The translations under genes and the position numbers were made by a program. Below the pieces are notes generated by a model. That model searched no databases and had not been told where the DNA came from. It saw only the letters and a program-made list of their open reading frames with translations. Below, piece after piece: positions 1 to 7,208 of a DNA stretch of 21,031 nucleotides. How positions within the stretch are numbered: position 1 is the stretch's first letter; every line of letters begins with the position of its first letter. The stretch spans positions 1 through 21,031 of the IMG/VR virus record IMGVR_UViG_3300042197_002346; one strand, written 5' to 3'. Source of the stretch: a virus.

Positions 1-63
1 GCGGCGGTGGGTCGGCCGCGGGTTTCGTCTTGGGGGTGGGTCGCCGCCGCCGCCGCTGCCTAA
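1..63 (+). other. open frame ending at TAA; possible tail of an upstream gene, A-free and GC-rich
   Basis: One frame is open from the window edge to a TAA at 61-63 and would encode a low-complexity end finishing in a run of alanines. The first 61 bases contain no A at all. The gcggcg at the left edge can pair with the cgccgc repeats at about 43-58, and a TTTT run lies at 65-68, so the stretch could instead be the remains of a terminator-like hairpin. It is too short to tell a coding end from a spacer. Confidence 0.2.
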
Positions 64-85
64 CTTTTGTGCGGGGTCTTTTGGC

Positions 86-589
86 ATGGGAAAACGCGGA
101 CCAAAGCCGACGCCTACCGAACTGCGAATCCTTCGCGGCAACCCGAGCAAGCGACCGCTGAATCATGCCGAGCCGCAGCCGCCGGCGAGCGGCATCGTGA
201 TGCCCGAGCACCTGGGCGAAGTCGCCGCTCGCCGATGGGGCGAGTTGCTGCCGATGCTCCAGGCAACGCGGGTGATGACGCGGGCCGATGTCGAAGCACT
301 CGCCCGCTACTGCGATACCTATGAGTGGTGGCTTGCAGTGCGGGCGAAACTCAAGGCGGAAGGCGACACGTACCCGATTCTCAATGACGGCGGTGAAATC
401 AAATACATCGCACAGAGGCCCGAGGTGTCGATTGCTCACAAGCTCGCCGTGCAACTGCGGCAACTCGAGGCGGATTTCGGGCTCTCGCCCGCGGCTCGCG
501 TCTCACTGAAGGTGGAGCCGGATGCCCCGCAAGAAAGCACCCTCCAAAAGTTCCTCGCTCTCAAGGCTGCCCGAAAGGCGCAGGGCTGA
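86..589 (+). CDS. terS: phage terminase small subunit, P27 family
   Basis: This is the DNA-recognition subunit of the packaging motor; it binds the phage packaging site and hands DNA to the large subunit. The 167-residue protein opens with the hallmark of P27-family small terminases, RGPKPTPTELRILRGNPSKR at residues 4-23, followed by the usual EPxxP stretch and a helical middle (MTRADVEALARYCDTYEWW, about residues 64-82). Length fits the family. The ATG at 86 puts this motif right at the N-terminus, as in relatives; a weak cggggt lies upstream. Its 3' end overlaps the large subunit gene by 68 bases, a longer overlap than any other pair here, which suggests translational coupling. The order small subunit, large subunit, portal supports the call. 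Confidence 0.93.
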   Translation: MGKRGPKPTPTELRILRGNPSKRPLNHAEPQPPASGIVMPEHLGEVAARRWGELLPMLQATRVMTRADVEALARYCDTYEWWLAVRAKLKAEGDTYPILNDGGEIKYIAQRPEVSIAHKLAVQLRQLEADFGLSPAARVSLKVEPDAPQESTLQKFLALKAARKAQG

Positions 590-2156
590 GGCGGTCGCGG
601 GCTACTGGTGGGATGAGAAAGCCGCCTCAACGGTGGTCGACTTCATCGAGGCCGTGTGCTGCCACACGAAAGACTCCCCGACCACCAAGGCCGGCGAGCC
701 AATGCGGCTCTTGGAGTGGCACAAGCAGGATGTCATCGAGCCGCTCTACGGGTGGAAGGTCGACGGCGAAGATACGCGGCGATACCGGCTCGCGTATCTC
801 GAGGTGCCGAAAAAGAACGCCAAGTCGACCCTGCTCTCGTGCCTGAGCATCTGGCATCTCTTGATGGAGGGCGAGGGCGAGCTCGGGTGCATCGCGGCTA
901 AGGACCGCAATCAAGCCGCGATCATCTTCGACGAGACCGCCGCGATGGTGAAGCGGTCGCCCGAACTCCGCGAGGTGCTCGAGGTGGTCGACTCGCGAAA
1001 GACCATCGTCTGCCAAGCGACGGGCTCCAGTATGCGAGTCATCTCGCGAGATGCCGGGGCGGCGGAAGGGCCGAGCTACTCGTTCGTCTTCTGCGACGAG
1101 CTCCACGCGTGGCCCGACCGGCGGCTATTCGAGGCACTCCGCTATTCGGGCCGCTCTCGTCGAGCCCCATTGCTCGCGACGATTACCACGGCCGGCGACC
1201 GCCGCGACACGATTTGCTGGGAGCAGCACGAGTACGCCGAGCAGGTGATGGCAGATCCGAACTATGACCCTCGGTTTTACGGGAAGATATTCGGTGCCCG
1301 GCCCGGTGTGGATGACTACTTTGACCCGGCGGTATGGGCTCGCGTGAATCCCGGCATGGGCATCACCATGACCGAGGAATCATTCGCGGCGGATGCCCGC
1401 GAGGCGAAGAACAAGGCGAGCAAACTCAACGGCTGGCTCCGCTACTCGCTCGGGGTATGGACCGAGAGCAGCCAGCGGTGGCTGGACCCGGAGAAGTGGG
1501 CCGCGTGCGGGCAGGCTCCTCGCGAGCCGTTCACGGGGCGGAAGTGCATCCTCGGGATGGACTTGTCGAAGTCGACCGACCTCTCCGCAATGGTCGCTCT
1601 CTACCCCTGCGACGATGACGAGTTCGAGGTCGACGCGATGTTCTGGGCTCCCCGCGACCTCATCATGGAGCGGGAGCGAACCGACCGCCAGCCGTTCCAG
1701 CACTGGGTGAACGCCGGCTACATCACCGCGACCGATGGCAACGTCATCGACCACTCCAAAATCCGCGAATACGTCTTGGAATACGCGAAGACGCATCAAG
1801 TCGAGCGGGTCTACATGGACTTGACCGGGGCTGTGCAGTTGGCGGTGGAACTGCAGGGGGCTGGGCTTCATGTGGAAGGATGGAGCCAAGGGTTCCGCGG
1901 CATGAGCTCGGGCACGAAAAGGCTTGAGTCGCTCGTGCTGCAGGACCGCATCCGCCACGGCGGGAACCCCGTGCTGTCGTGGATGGCGGCGAATGTGACG
2001 GTCGAGACCAATGCCTTCGAGGACGTTCGCCCGGTGAAGAAGAAAAGCACGGGCCGCATCGACGGCATCGTGGCTCTCATCTTTGCCCTGGGTGGCTGGG
2101 AATCGCACCAAATCAAGAACAAGCCCGCGGCGGAGCCCTCCATCCTCATCCTATGA
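522..2156 (+). CDS. terL: phage terminase large subunit (ATPase and nuclease)
   Basis: This is the packaging motor: an N-terminal ATPase drives DNA into the prohead and a C-terminal RNase H-like nuclease cuts concatemers. In the 544-residue protein a Walker A-like VPKKNAKST lies at 95-103, Walker B FVFCDEL at 188-194 with D192/E193, and a coupling-type motif ATITTAGD at 219-226. The nuclease half has the expected acidic residues in CILGMDLSKSTD (D347), VYMDL (D433) and GRIDGIVA (D514). This matches the HK97/phiE125-type terminase family. I kept the ATG at 522 because the next in-frame ATG (about 702) would remove part of the domain before the ATPase core. The stop overlaps the portal start as ATGA. 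Confidence 0.95.
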   Translation: MPRKKAPSKSSSLSRLPERRRAEAVAGYWWDEKAASTVVDFIEAVCCHTKDSPTTKAGEPMRLLEWHKQDVIEPLYGWKVDGEDTRRYRLAYLEVPKKNAKSTLLSCLSIWHLLMEGEGELGCIAAKDRNQAAIIFDETAAMVKRSPELREVLEVVDSRKTIVCQATGSSMRVISRDAGAAEGPSYSFVFCDELHAWPDRRLFEALRYSGRSRRAPLLATITTAGDRRDTICWEQHEYAEQVMADPNYDPRFYGKIFGARPGVDDYFDPAVWARVNPGMGITMTEESFAADAREAKNKASKLNGWLRYSLGVWTESSQRWLDPEKWAACGQAPREPFTGRKCILGMDLSKSTDLSAMVALYPCDDDEFEVDAMFWAPRDLIMERERTDRQPFQHWVNAGYITATDGNVIDHSKIREYVLEYAKTHQVERVYMDLTGAVQLAVELQGAGLHVEGWSQGFRGMSSGTKRLESLVLQDRIRHGGNPVLSWMAANVTVETNAFEDVRPVKKKSTGRIDGIVALIFALGGWESHQIKNKPAAEPSILIL

Positions 2157-4042
2157 TTGCCAACTCCAACCGCATTCTCTGGCTCCCCGAGAGCGACGCC
2201 CGCAACTGGGACTATGAATCCGGGGGCTGGGCATCCAGCAACCGTAACCCATCAGGCGTGCGGATTGACGCCGAGAGTGCCATGCGGGCGACGGTCGTGC
2301 TGGCCTGCGTGCGGGTGCTATCGGCATCGGTGGCCGGGCTGCCGCTGCATCTCTACCGCCGGCTCGCGGGTGGTGGCAAGGAACTCGCCCGCGATGTGCC
2401 GCTCTATCGGGTGCTGCACACGACGCCGAACGATTGGCAGACGAGCTATGAGTGGCGTGAGACGCTCATGCTGCACTTGCTGCTGCACGGCAACGCGTAC
2501 TGCGAGATTCGCGGGGCAGGGGAGTCTCGGCAACTCATCCCGCTGCATCCCTCGCGGATGAAGGTTGACCGCCTGGAGAACGGGCGGCTGCGGTACACGT
2601 ACCGCGAGGATCGCGGCTCATCGACCGTCTACTCGCAGGATGCCATCATGCATTTGCGGTGGCTTTCTGATGACGGCGTGAACGGGATGGTGCCGGTCGA
2701 GATTGCGGCGGATGCCATCGGGCTTAGTCGTGCCCTGGAGATTCACGGGGCGACGTTCTTCGGCTCTGGTGCTCGCCCCGGCGTCATCCTCTCGACTGAC
2801 CAGATGCTCTCGCCCGAGGCTGCAGAGAACACGCGGAACCAGTGGGAGCGCGCCCATCGCGGCCCCGACCGAAGTCACCGAACAGCGGTCCTTCAAGGCG
2901 GCCTCAAGGTCACTGAGCTCGGCGGCAACAACCAGGAGAGCCAGTTTCTTGAGAGCCGGAGGTTCCAGTGTGAAGAAATTTGCGGACGCATCTACGGCGT
3001 TCCGCCTCACCTTATTGGCGACCTCTCGCGTTCGTCGTTCTCGAACATCGAACAGCAGAGCCTCGACTACGTGCAGAACGGGCTCATGCCGTGGCTGCGT
3101 CGGTTTGAGTCTGCCATCTCCCGCGACCTCTTGACCGATGACGAGACGTTCGCGGAGTTCGACGTTCGCGGTGCTCTGCGGGCTGACGCCGCGGGCCGGT
3201 CGGCGTTCTACAACACGATGGCTTCGCTTGGCGTTTTCAGCGTGAACGAGATTCGCGGGTTTGAGAATCTGAACCCGGTCGACGGCGGCGACATCCGCGT
3301 CGTGCCGCTGAATATGCAGACGCTCGAGCAAGCGAACGCGGCGGCTCAACTCGCGATGGCTCCCGCGGCCCCGGTGGTCGAGGAAATCATCACGGTTGAC
3401 GAGACGCCTGCGGAGCCGCCCCCGGAGGCGACGCCCGAGCCTGAGGTGGAGGATGGCCCGCAGATTGCCGATGTCTCGCTCAACGGGGCTCAGGTTTCCA
3501 GCCTCTTGGAGATTGTGGCTCAATACAACGCCGGGCTCCTCAACGAGACCGGGGCGAAAGCCATCATTGCGGCGGCGTTCCCTGGCATCCCCCAGGCGAC
3601 CATCGACGCCATCATCGCGGGCACGAACTCGACTCCGGTCGTGATGCCGGATGGCGAGCCCGTGCCCGTGCCCGCGGCTCCCGCCCTCGAGCCGGTCGCG
3701 GAGGAAGCCGCCGCCCGTGCAGCCCCAGACGCGGTCGATACCGGCGACTATGTCTCGTGGGGCTCTGGCGACGGTCGCGGGCGTGGACGCATCACCCGCG
3801 TCGTGCGAGACGGCGAGATCGACGTTCCCGATTCCTCGTTCACCATCACCGGCACCGAGGATGACCCAGCGGCATTGATTCGCGTTTACCGCGAGTTGGC
3901 TGACGGCTGGAGTGCGACCGATACGCTCGTCGGCCACAAGTTCTCAACGCTCACCAAGATCGACCCGCTGCCCGAACCGCCCCCGGAGGAGAACTCCTAC
4001 GGCAAGCCGAAGCGAAAGCCGGGGAGGCGGAAGCGTGGCTAG
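2153..4042 (+). CDS. HK97-family portal protein with C-terminal extension
   Basis: The portal forms the dodecameric ring at the capsid vertex through which DNA passes. Residues 1 to about 395 of 629 are a normal HK97-type portal: ACVRVLSASVAGLPLHLYRR (51-70), LLLHGNAYCEIR (109-120), YGVPPHLIGD (281-290) and the SSFSNIEQQSLDYVQNGLMP run (294-313). After this come a Pro/Glu linker, a helical segment starting LNGAQVSSLLEIVAQ (443-457), a second Pro/Ala linker, then a small beta-type domain (529-603: GDYVSWGSGDGRGRGRI through VGHKFSTLTKI) and a basic tail. The last domain resembles short Tudor/SH3-like modules also found beside phage head proteases; this is by motif only. The ATG at 2153 overlaps the terL stop; the frame stays open upstream to 1979, but that would add an out-of-family N-terminus. 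Confidence 0.93.
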   Translation: MIANSNRILWLPESDARNWDYESGGWASSNRNPSGVRIDAESAMRATVVLACVRVLSASVAGLPLHLYRRLAGGGKELARDVPLYRVLHTTPNDWQTSYEWRETLMLHLLLHGNAYCEIRGAGESRQLIPLHPSRMKVDRLENGRLRYTYREDRGSSTVYSQDAIMHLRWLSDDGVNGMVPVEIAADAIGLSRALEIHGATFFGSGARPGVILSTDQMLSPEAAENTRNQWERAHRGPDRSHRTAVLQGGLKVTELGGNNQESQFLESRRFQCEEICGRIYGVPPHLIGDLSRSSFSNIEQQSLDYVQNGLMPWLRRFESAISRDLLTDDETFAEFDVRGALRADAAGRSAFYNTMASLGVFSVNEIRGFENLNPVDGGDIRVVPLNMQTLEQANAAAQLAMAPAAPVVEEIITVDETPAEPPPEATPEPEVEDGPQIADVSLNGAQVSSLLEIVAQYNAGLLNETGAKAIIAAAFPGIPQATIDAIIAGTNSTPVVMPDGEPVPVPAAPALEPVAEEAAARAAPDAVDTGDYVSWGSGDGRGRGRITRVVRDGEIDVPDSSFTITGTEDDPAALIRVYRELADGWSATDTLVGHKFSTLTKIDPLPEPPPEENSYGKPKRKPGRRKRG

Positions 4043-5051
4043 GTATGACCACATCGATTTCACGCCGCCGGCTGGCGTGCGGGAGGAAGCACAGAAAGGG
4101 CTCGATTGGCGAAGCGAGTACGGCCGCGGCGGCACGGCAGTCGGCGTTGCCCGAGCACGCGACCTGAGCAACGGAGTGAACGTCAGCCCGGAGACGGCGC
4201 GCCGGATGAAGGCGTTCTTCGACCGGCATCAAAAAAACGAACAGGCTGAAGGCTGGAGCCCAGGCGAGCCTGGGTTTCCCTCCAACGGGCGCATCGCCCA
4301 TGCACTCTGGGGAGGGGACGCCGGCTATGCGTGGAGTCGGAAACTGGTCGAGCAGATGAACGCCGCAGACGGGAGCGAGAGGAGTTACACCATGAACATC
4401 GAACGTCGGGCTCTGGCGATTGACGCGATTGAGTCGGCGGTGCCGCTCCTGGCGGTAGAGAGCCGCAGCGAGGATGACGGCAACGAACGCGAATACATCG
4501 TCGGCTACGCCGCCAAGTTCGGCGTCAACTCGCTCGAGCTCGAAGGGTCATTCATTGAGCGGATCGACCCGGGTGCGTTCGGTCTTGTCAGCGAGCGTCG
4601 CGGTCGTCGAAAGCCGCTCGAGACGCGGGCTCTGTGGAATCACGACGCGAACTACCCGCTCGCCCGCTATCCCGGCACGCTCAAGCTCTCGGTCGATGAT
4701 GTCGGGCTTCGCTATGAGTTCCCGGTGCCCGACACGACCTATGGGCGGGACATCGCGAGCAACATTCGGGCGGGCATCGTCAAGGGTTCGTCATTCAGTT
4801 TCACCGTGCCCAGCGGCGGCGATTCGTGGGCGGTCGAGGACGGGCGGAGCATCCGCACTATCACCCACATCGACTCGCTGCTGGACGTTGGGCCGGTGAC
4901 GTTCCCCGCGTATCCCGATGCCGATGTAAAGGTTGCCCAGCGGAGCTACCAGCACTTCCGCAATGAGCAGCGTCGGCATCGCGAGGCTGCGGAATACATG
5001 GCGAGCCGGGCTGCGTTCTACCGCGATTTCCTGGGGAAGCATGGCAAGTAG
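4035..5051 (+). CDS. prohead maturation protease (HK97 gp4/peptidase S78-like) with extra N-terminal domain
   Basis: The protease cleaves the scaffold domain of the capsid protein inside the prohead and usually itself. Starting at GTG 4035, with GGAGG at 4023-4027, it is 338 residues. Residues 1-110 form a separate conserved-looking domain (RDLSNGVNVSPETARRMKAF at 42-61, then EGWSPGEPGFPSNGRIAHAL at 72-91) that accompanies many phage head proteins. The protease proper starts near residue 150: EYIVGYAAKF, FIERIDPGAF, NHD (H203), IVKGSSFSFTV (S253) and GPVTFPAYPDA. H203 and S253 fit the catalytic pair of the family. An internal ATG at 4392 (residue 120) has its own Shine-Dalgarno AGAGGAG at 4378-4384 and would give a protease-only form. 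The gene overlaps the portal by 8 bases and the zinc ribbon gene by 11. Confidence 0.92.
   Translation: MARYDHIDFTPPAGVREEAQKGLDWRSEYGRGGTAVGVARARDLSNGVNVSPETARRMKAFFDRHQKNEQAEGWSPGEPGFPSNGRIAHALWGGDAGYAWSRKLVEQMNAADGSERSYTMNIERRALAIDAIESAVPLLAVESRSEDDGNEREYIVGYAAKFGVNSLELEGSFIERIDPGAFGLVSERRGRRKPLETRALWNHDANYPLARYPGTLKLSVDDVGLRYEFPVPDTTYGRDIASNIRAGIVKGSSFSFTVPSGGDSWAVEDGRSIRTITHIDSLLDVGPVTFPAYPDADVKVAQRSYQHFRNEQRRHREAAEYMASRAAFYRDFLGKHGK
4378..4394 (+). promoter_or_regulatory. internal ribosome binding site and ATG within the protease gene
   Basis: AGAGGAG at 4378-4384 lies 7 bases before an in-frame ATG at 4392-4394. The protein from this ATG starts MNIERRALAID, the style of N-terminus usual for stand-alone prohead proteases, and lacks the 119-residue leading domain. 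This suggests that both a long and a short protease are made. Confidence 0.55.
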
Positions 5052-5226
5052 CGGCGATTCCTGCCCGAAGTGCCGCGAGGGTCGCCTCGCGGTCGCGTCG
5101 AGTCAACGCAGCGGCGAGTACCAAACTCGCTATCTGCGGTGCCCGCGTTGCGGCTGCACGGACAAGCAGATCGTGCATGGCGGAGAGATCCGCCGCGCCA
5201 AGTCTTTTACTGCGACGCCCGCATAA
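5041..5226 (+). CDS. small zinc-ribbon protein
   Basis: The 61-residue protein has a CPKC pair (C8, C11) and a CPRCGC cluster (C34, C37, C39) about 22 residues apart, the pattern of a four-cysteine zinc ribbon with one spare cysteine. The stretch between (SGEYQTRYLRC) looks like the beta hairpin of such folds. The ATG at 5041 follows a ggggaa Shine-Dalgarno-like run and overlaps the protease end by 11 bases. Function is unknown; zinc ribbons this small usually bind nucleic acid or protein. It sits between protease and capsid genes, so it is co-expressed with head assembly. The tail after residue 50 is polar and probably disordered. Confidence 0.75.
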   Translation: MASSGDSCPKCREGRLAVASSQRSGEYQTRYLRCPRCGCTDKQIVHGGEIRRAKSFTATPA

Positions 5227-5255
5227 CTGCATGGGTCGGGGGTTCGCTCCATAGG

Positions 5256-5291
5256 TTCGGGGTAGGCGGCGATTGGTCGCCACACCCCGAA
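5256..5291 (+). promoter_or_regulatory. strong hairpin in the leader of the capsid gene
   Basis: TTCGGGGT (5256-5263) is perfectly complementary to ACCCCGAA (5284-5291). Inside, GGCGA (5268-5272) pairs with TCGCC (5277-5281) around a TTGG loop. The 3' arm ends 3 bases before the AGGAG (5295-5299) of the capsid gene. There is no U-run after it, so it is more likely an RNA-stabilising, processing or translation-control element than a terminator. Confidence 0.6.
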
Positions 5292-5307
5292 CACAGGAGC
5301 CATCCTC

Positions 5308-6669
5308 GTGGACAAGATCAAGGCACTGCTCGAAGAACTGGCCGCCGTCGTCGCTGAGATGGAGGCGATGACCGAGGACGCGCCCGAGGGCGAGACGGTC
5401 GAGCCGATGACCGAAGAGCAGGAGGCGTCGCTCCGGTCGCTTGAGACCAAGGCCGACAAGCTCCGCGAGCGGATCGAGTTCATGCAGCGTGTTCAGGCCA
5501 AGGAGCTCGAGCTCCGGGCCGTGCTGGAGCGTGGTGCTCCCGCCAAGAACATCACGACCCCCGAGACCACCGAGGAGGCCCCCGTCGTGGAGAGCCGCAG
5601 CCGCGTGATTCCCGTCAATAACCACCGCCCCCTCAAGGCGTTCCGCTCTGCGGAGACCGCCTACCGTGCCGGCATGTCCGTCCGTGCCACCCTCTTCGGC
5701 GATGCCGAGGCTCGGCGGTGGTGCGATGACCACGGCGTTGAGACCCGCGCCCAGGCCGGCGGCATCAACTCGCTCGGGGGTGTCCTGACCAACCCGGAGC
5801 TCAGCACGGAAATCGTGAGATTGGTCGAGGAGTTCGGTGCCTATCAGGCGAACGCCCGCGTCGTGACGATGAACAGCGACACGCTGCTCATCGCCCGTCG
5901 CACCGGCGGCTTGTCGGCTCGGGCCATCGGCGAGAACGCTGCTCCGCTGACCAGCGATGTGACGTTCGACAACGTGCAACTTGTCGCCAAGCTCTGGGGC
6001 GTGGACAACCGCGTGCCGGTCTCGCTGGTCGAGGATTCGGTCATCGACCTTGCCGATGCGATGGCGGTTGAGGTGGCTCAGGCTTTCGCCGAGACCTACG
6101 ACCGCGTGGGCTTTGTGGGCACCGGGGCGGGCACCGACCACGGCATCGTCGGCGTTGCGACCGCTGTCAACGACGGCACCCACAGTGCCAGCGTGGTGAC
6201 GGCTGCAGCCGGCAACAACGTGTTCAGTGAGCTTGATCTGCTCGACTTCACGAACCTTGTCGCGAAACTCCCGCTCTACGCCCGCAACCGGAATGCGAAG
6301 TTCTACATTTCGGCGAGCGGCTACGGTGCCTCGATGCTGCGTCTGATGATGTCGGCTTCGGGCAACAACCAGGCCGATGTGGCTGGCGGTGCGAACCTCC
6401 AGTTCCTGGGCTTCCCGGTTGTTCTCGTGCATCCGATGATCTCGGCTCTCACCGGCACGGGCAGCCAGATCGCTTGCCTGTTCGGCGACCTGTCGCAAGC
6501 CGTCACGATGGGCATCCGCCGCGAGGTTTCGGTGAAGACCGACGCGAGCCGGTTCGTCGAGTACGACCAGCTCCTGACGTTCGCCACGGCTCGGATGGCT
6601 TCGGTCGCCCACGACCTGGGCAGCACGACCGTCGCCGGTCCCATCGTGGCTCTCAAGTTCAACAGCTAA
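5308..6669 (+). CDS. major capsid protein, HK97 fold
   Basis: This is the shell protein. Start GTG 5308 follows AGGAG at 5295-5299 with an 8-base gap. The 453-residue product has a charged, coiled-coil N-terminus (residues 1 to about 80, LLEELAAVVAEMEAM, LRSLETKADKLRERIEFMQR), the expected scaffold or delta domain. After a short linker comes the shell domain: GGINSLGGVLTNPELSTEIV (151-170), then the E-loop and P-domain style region (ARAIGENAAPLTSDVTFDNV, starting near 204), FLGFPVVLVHPM and a C-terminal FVEYDQLLTFATARM. The delta domain is probably removed by the upstream protease; a VESRS sequence at 94-98 is a candidate cleavage region. Length and order are typical for this capsid family. 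Confidence 0.95.
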   Translation: MDKIKALLEELAAVVAEMEAMTEDAPEGETVEPMTEEQEASLRSLETKADKLRERIEFMQRVQAKELELRAVLERGAPAKNITTPETTEEAPVVESRSRVIPVNNHRPLKAFRSAETAYRAGMSVRATLFGDAEARRWCDDHGVETRAQAGGINSLGGVLTNPELSTEIVRLVEEFGAYQANARVVTMNSDTLLIARRTGGLSARAIGENAAPLTSDVTFDNVQLVAKLWGVDNRVPVSLVEDSVIDLADAMAVEVAQAFAETYDRVGFVGTGAGTDHGIVGVATAVNDGTHSASVVTAAAGNNVFSELDLLDFTNLVAKLPLYARNRNAKFYISASGYGASMLRLMMSASGNNQADVAGGANLQFLGFPVVLVHPMISALTGTGSQIACLFGDLSQAVTMGIRREVSVKTDASRFVEYDQLLTFATARMASVAHDLGSTTVAGPIVALKFNS

Positions 6670-6704
6670 CCCGACCCTCTGACCTTCCTCTAGGAGATTG
6701 ACCC

Positions 6705-7133
6705 TTGAACGACCTCGAATACACGAAGACGGTGGTCGGCACGACCGTGACCTCGGCGGCTGGCACTGCTACGCTGACCATCGACACGCTGGGCTATGCC
6801 TACGCTTCGGTCGATGTGCTCGTGGCAGTCAGTGCGACTCCGGCGAACACCGCGGCCAGCATCCTCAACGTGCTGACGCTGTCGCAGGGCGACACCACTA
6901 CGGCGGGCTCCTCGGTCTACACCGTGGCGGTTCCCGACGCGAGCGTGGCCGTGACAACTCAGCCCTCGGTCGTGCGGCTCGATGTCGACCTCCGCGGCAA
7001 GTCGCGGTATCTGAAGGTCGACGCCACCCCGGCGACCAGCCTTGCCACGACCATCGTGGCTCGGCTCGGCAAGGGTGAGGTCGGTCCTGAGTCGGCTTCC
7101 GCGAAGAACGTGCTCGCGAAGTATTCCGGCTGA
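6705..7133 (+). CDS. small beta-rich protein after the capsid gene, possible head decoration protein
   Basis: A TTG at 6705 follows AGGAG (6692-6696) at good spacing and gives 142 residues rich in Thr, Ser, Val and Ala with almost no long helices, for example a TTVTSAAGTATLTID stretch near the N-terminus. This composition is usual for virion surface or cement proteins, and the position directly after the major capsid gene is where such proteins are often coded. I do not recognise a named family. An overlapping TTG at 6698 opens another frame with an arginine- and histidine-rich shadow product and was rejected. A strong hairpin follows the gene. Confidence 0.75.
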   Translation: MNDLEYTKTVVGTTVTSAAGTATLTIDTLGYAYASVDVLVAVSATPANTAASILNVLTLSQGDTTTAGSSVYTVAVPDASVAVTTQPSVVRLDVDLRGKSRYLKVDATPATSLATTIVARLGKGEVGPESASAKNVLAKYSG

Positions 7134-7152
7134 GAAACTTGACAGCCTCGAC

Positions 7153-7197
7153 ACAGTGGATGGCGGGTGCGGCATGAGCCGTGTCCGCCATCTCTGT
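7153..7197 (+). terminator. long hairpin between decoration-like and glycosyltransferase genes
   Basis: GATGGCGG (7159-7166) pairs with CCGCCATC (7185-7192). Three G-U wobbles and CGGC/GCCG (7170-7173 with 7178-7181) extend the stem to an ATGA loop, and ACAG/CTGT (7153-7156 with 7194-7197) can add four more pairs beyond a small bulge. The run that follows is only TTT, so full termination is doubtful; it may be a partial terminator or an RNA 3' end protecting the abundant capsid message. Confidence 0.5.
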
Positions 7198-7208
7198 TTG
7201 AGGGCTGC

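Noticed and set aside
1380-2111. 243-residue open frame on the minus strand inside the terminase gene
   Set aside because: Antisense to the conserved nuclease domain; His/Arg-rich and without motifs.
1979-2152. Upstream extension of the portal frame
   Set aside because: The added residues are encoded inside terL and have a composition unlike a portal N-terminus; the ATG at 2153 overlaps the terL stop in the usual way.
2618-3937. 439-residue open frame on the minus strand across the portal gene
   Set aside because: Antisense shadow of the portal; composition is Arg/Val/Asp-rich without motifs.
3912-4034. Upstream extension of the protease frame
   Set aside because: The added 41 residues are Arg/Ser/Pro-rich shadow of the portal end; GTG 4035 has a good GGAGG.
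4861-6612. 583-residue open frame on the minus strand across protease and capsid genes
   Set aside because: It lies opposite well-supported head genes, is rich in His/Arg/Gly/Ala as expected of an antisense frame in GC-rich DNA, and shows no domain pattern.
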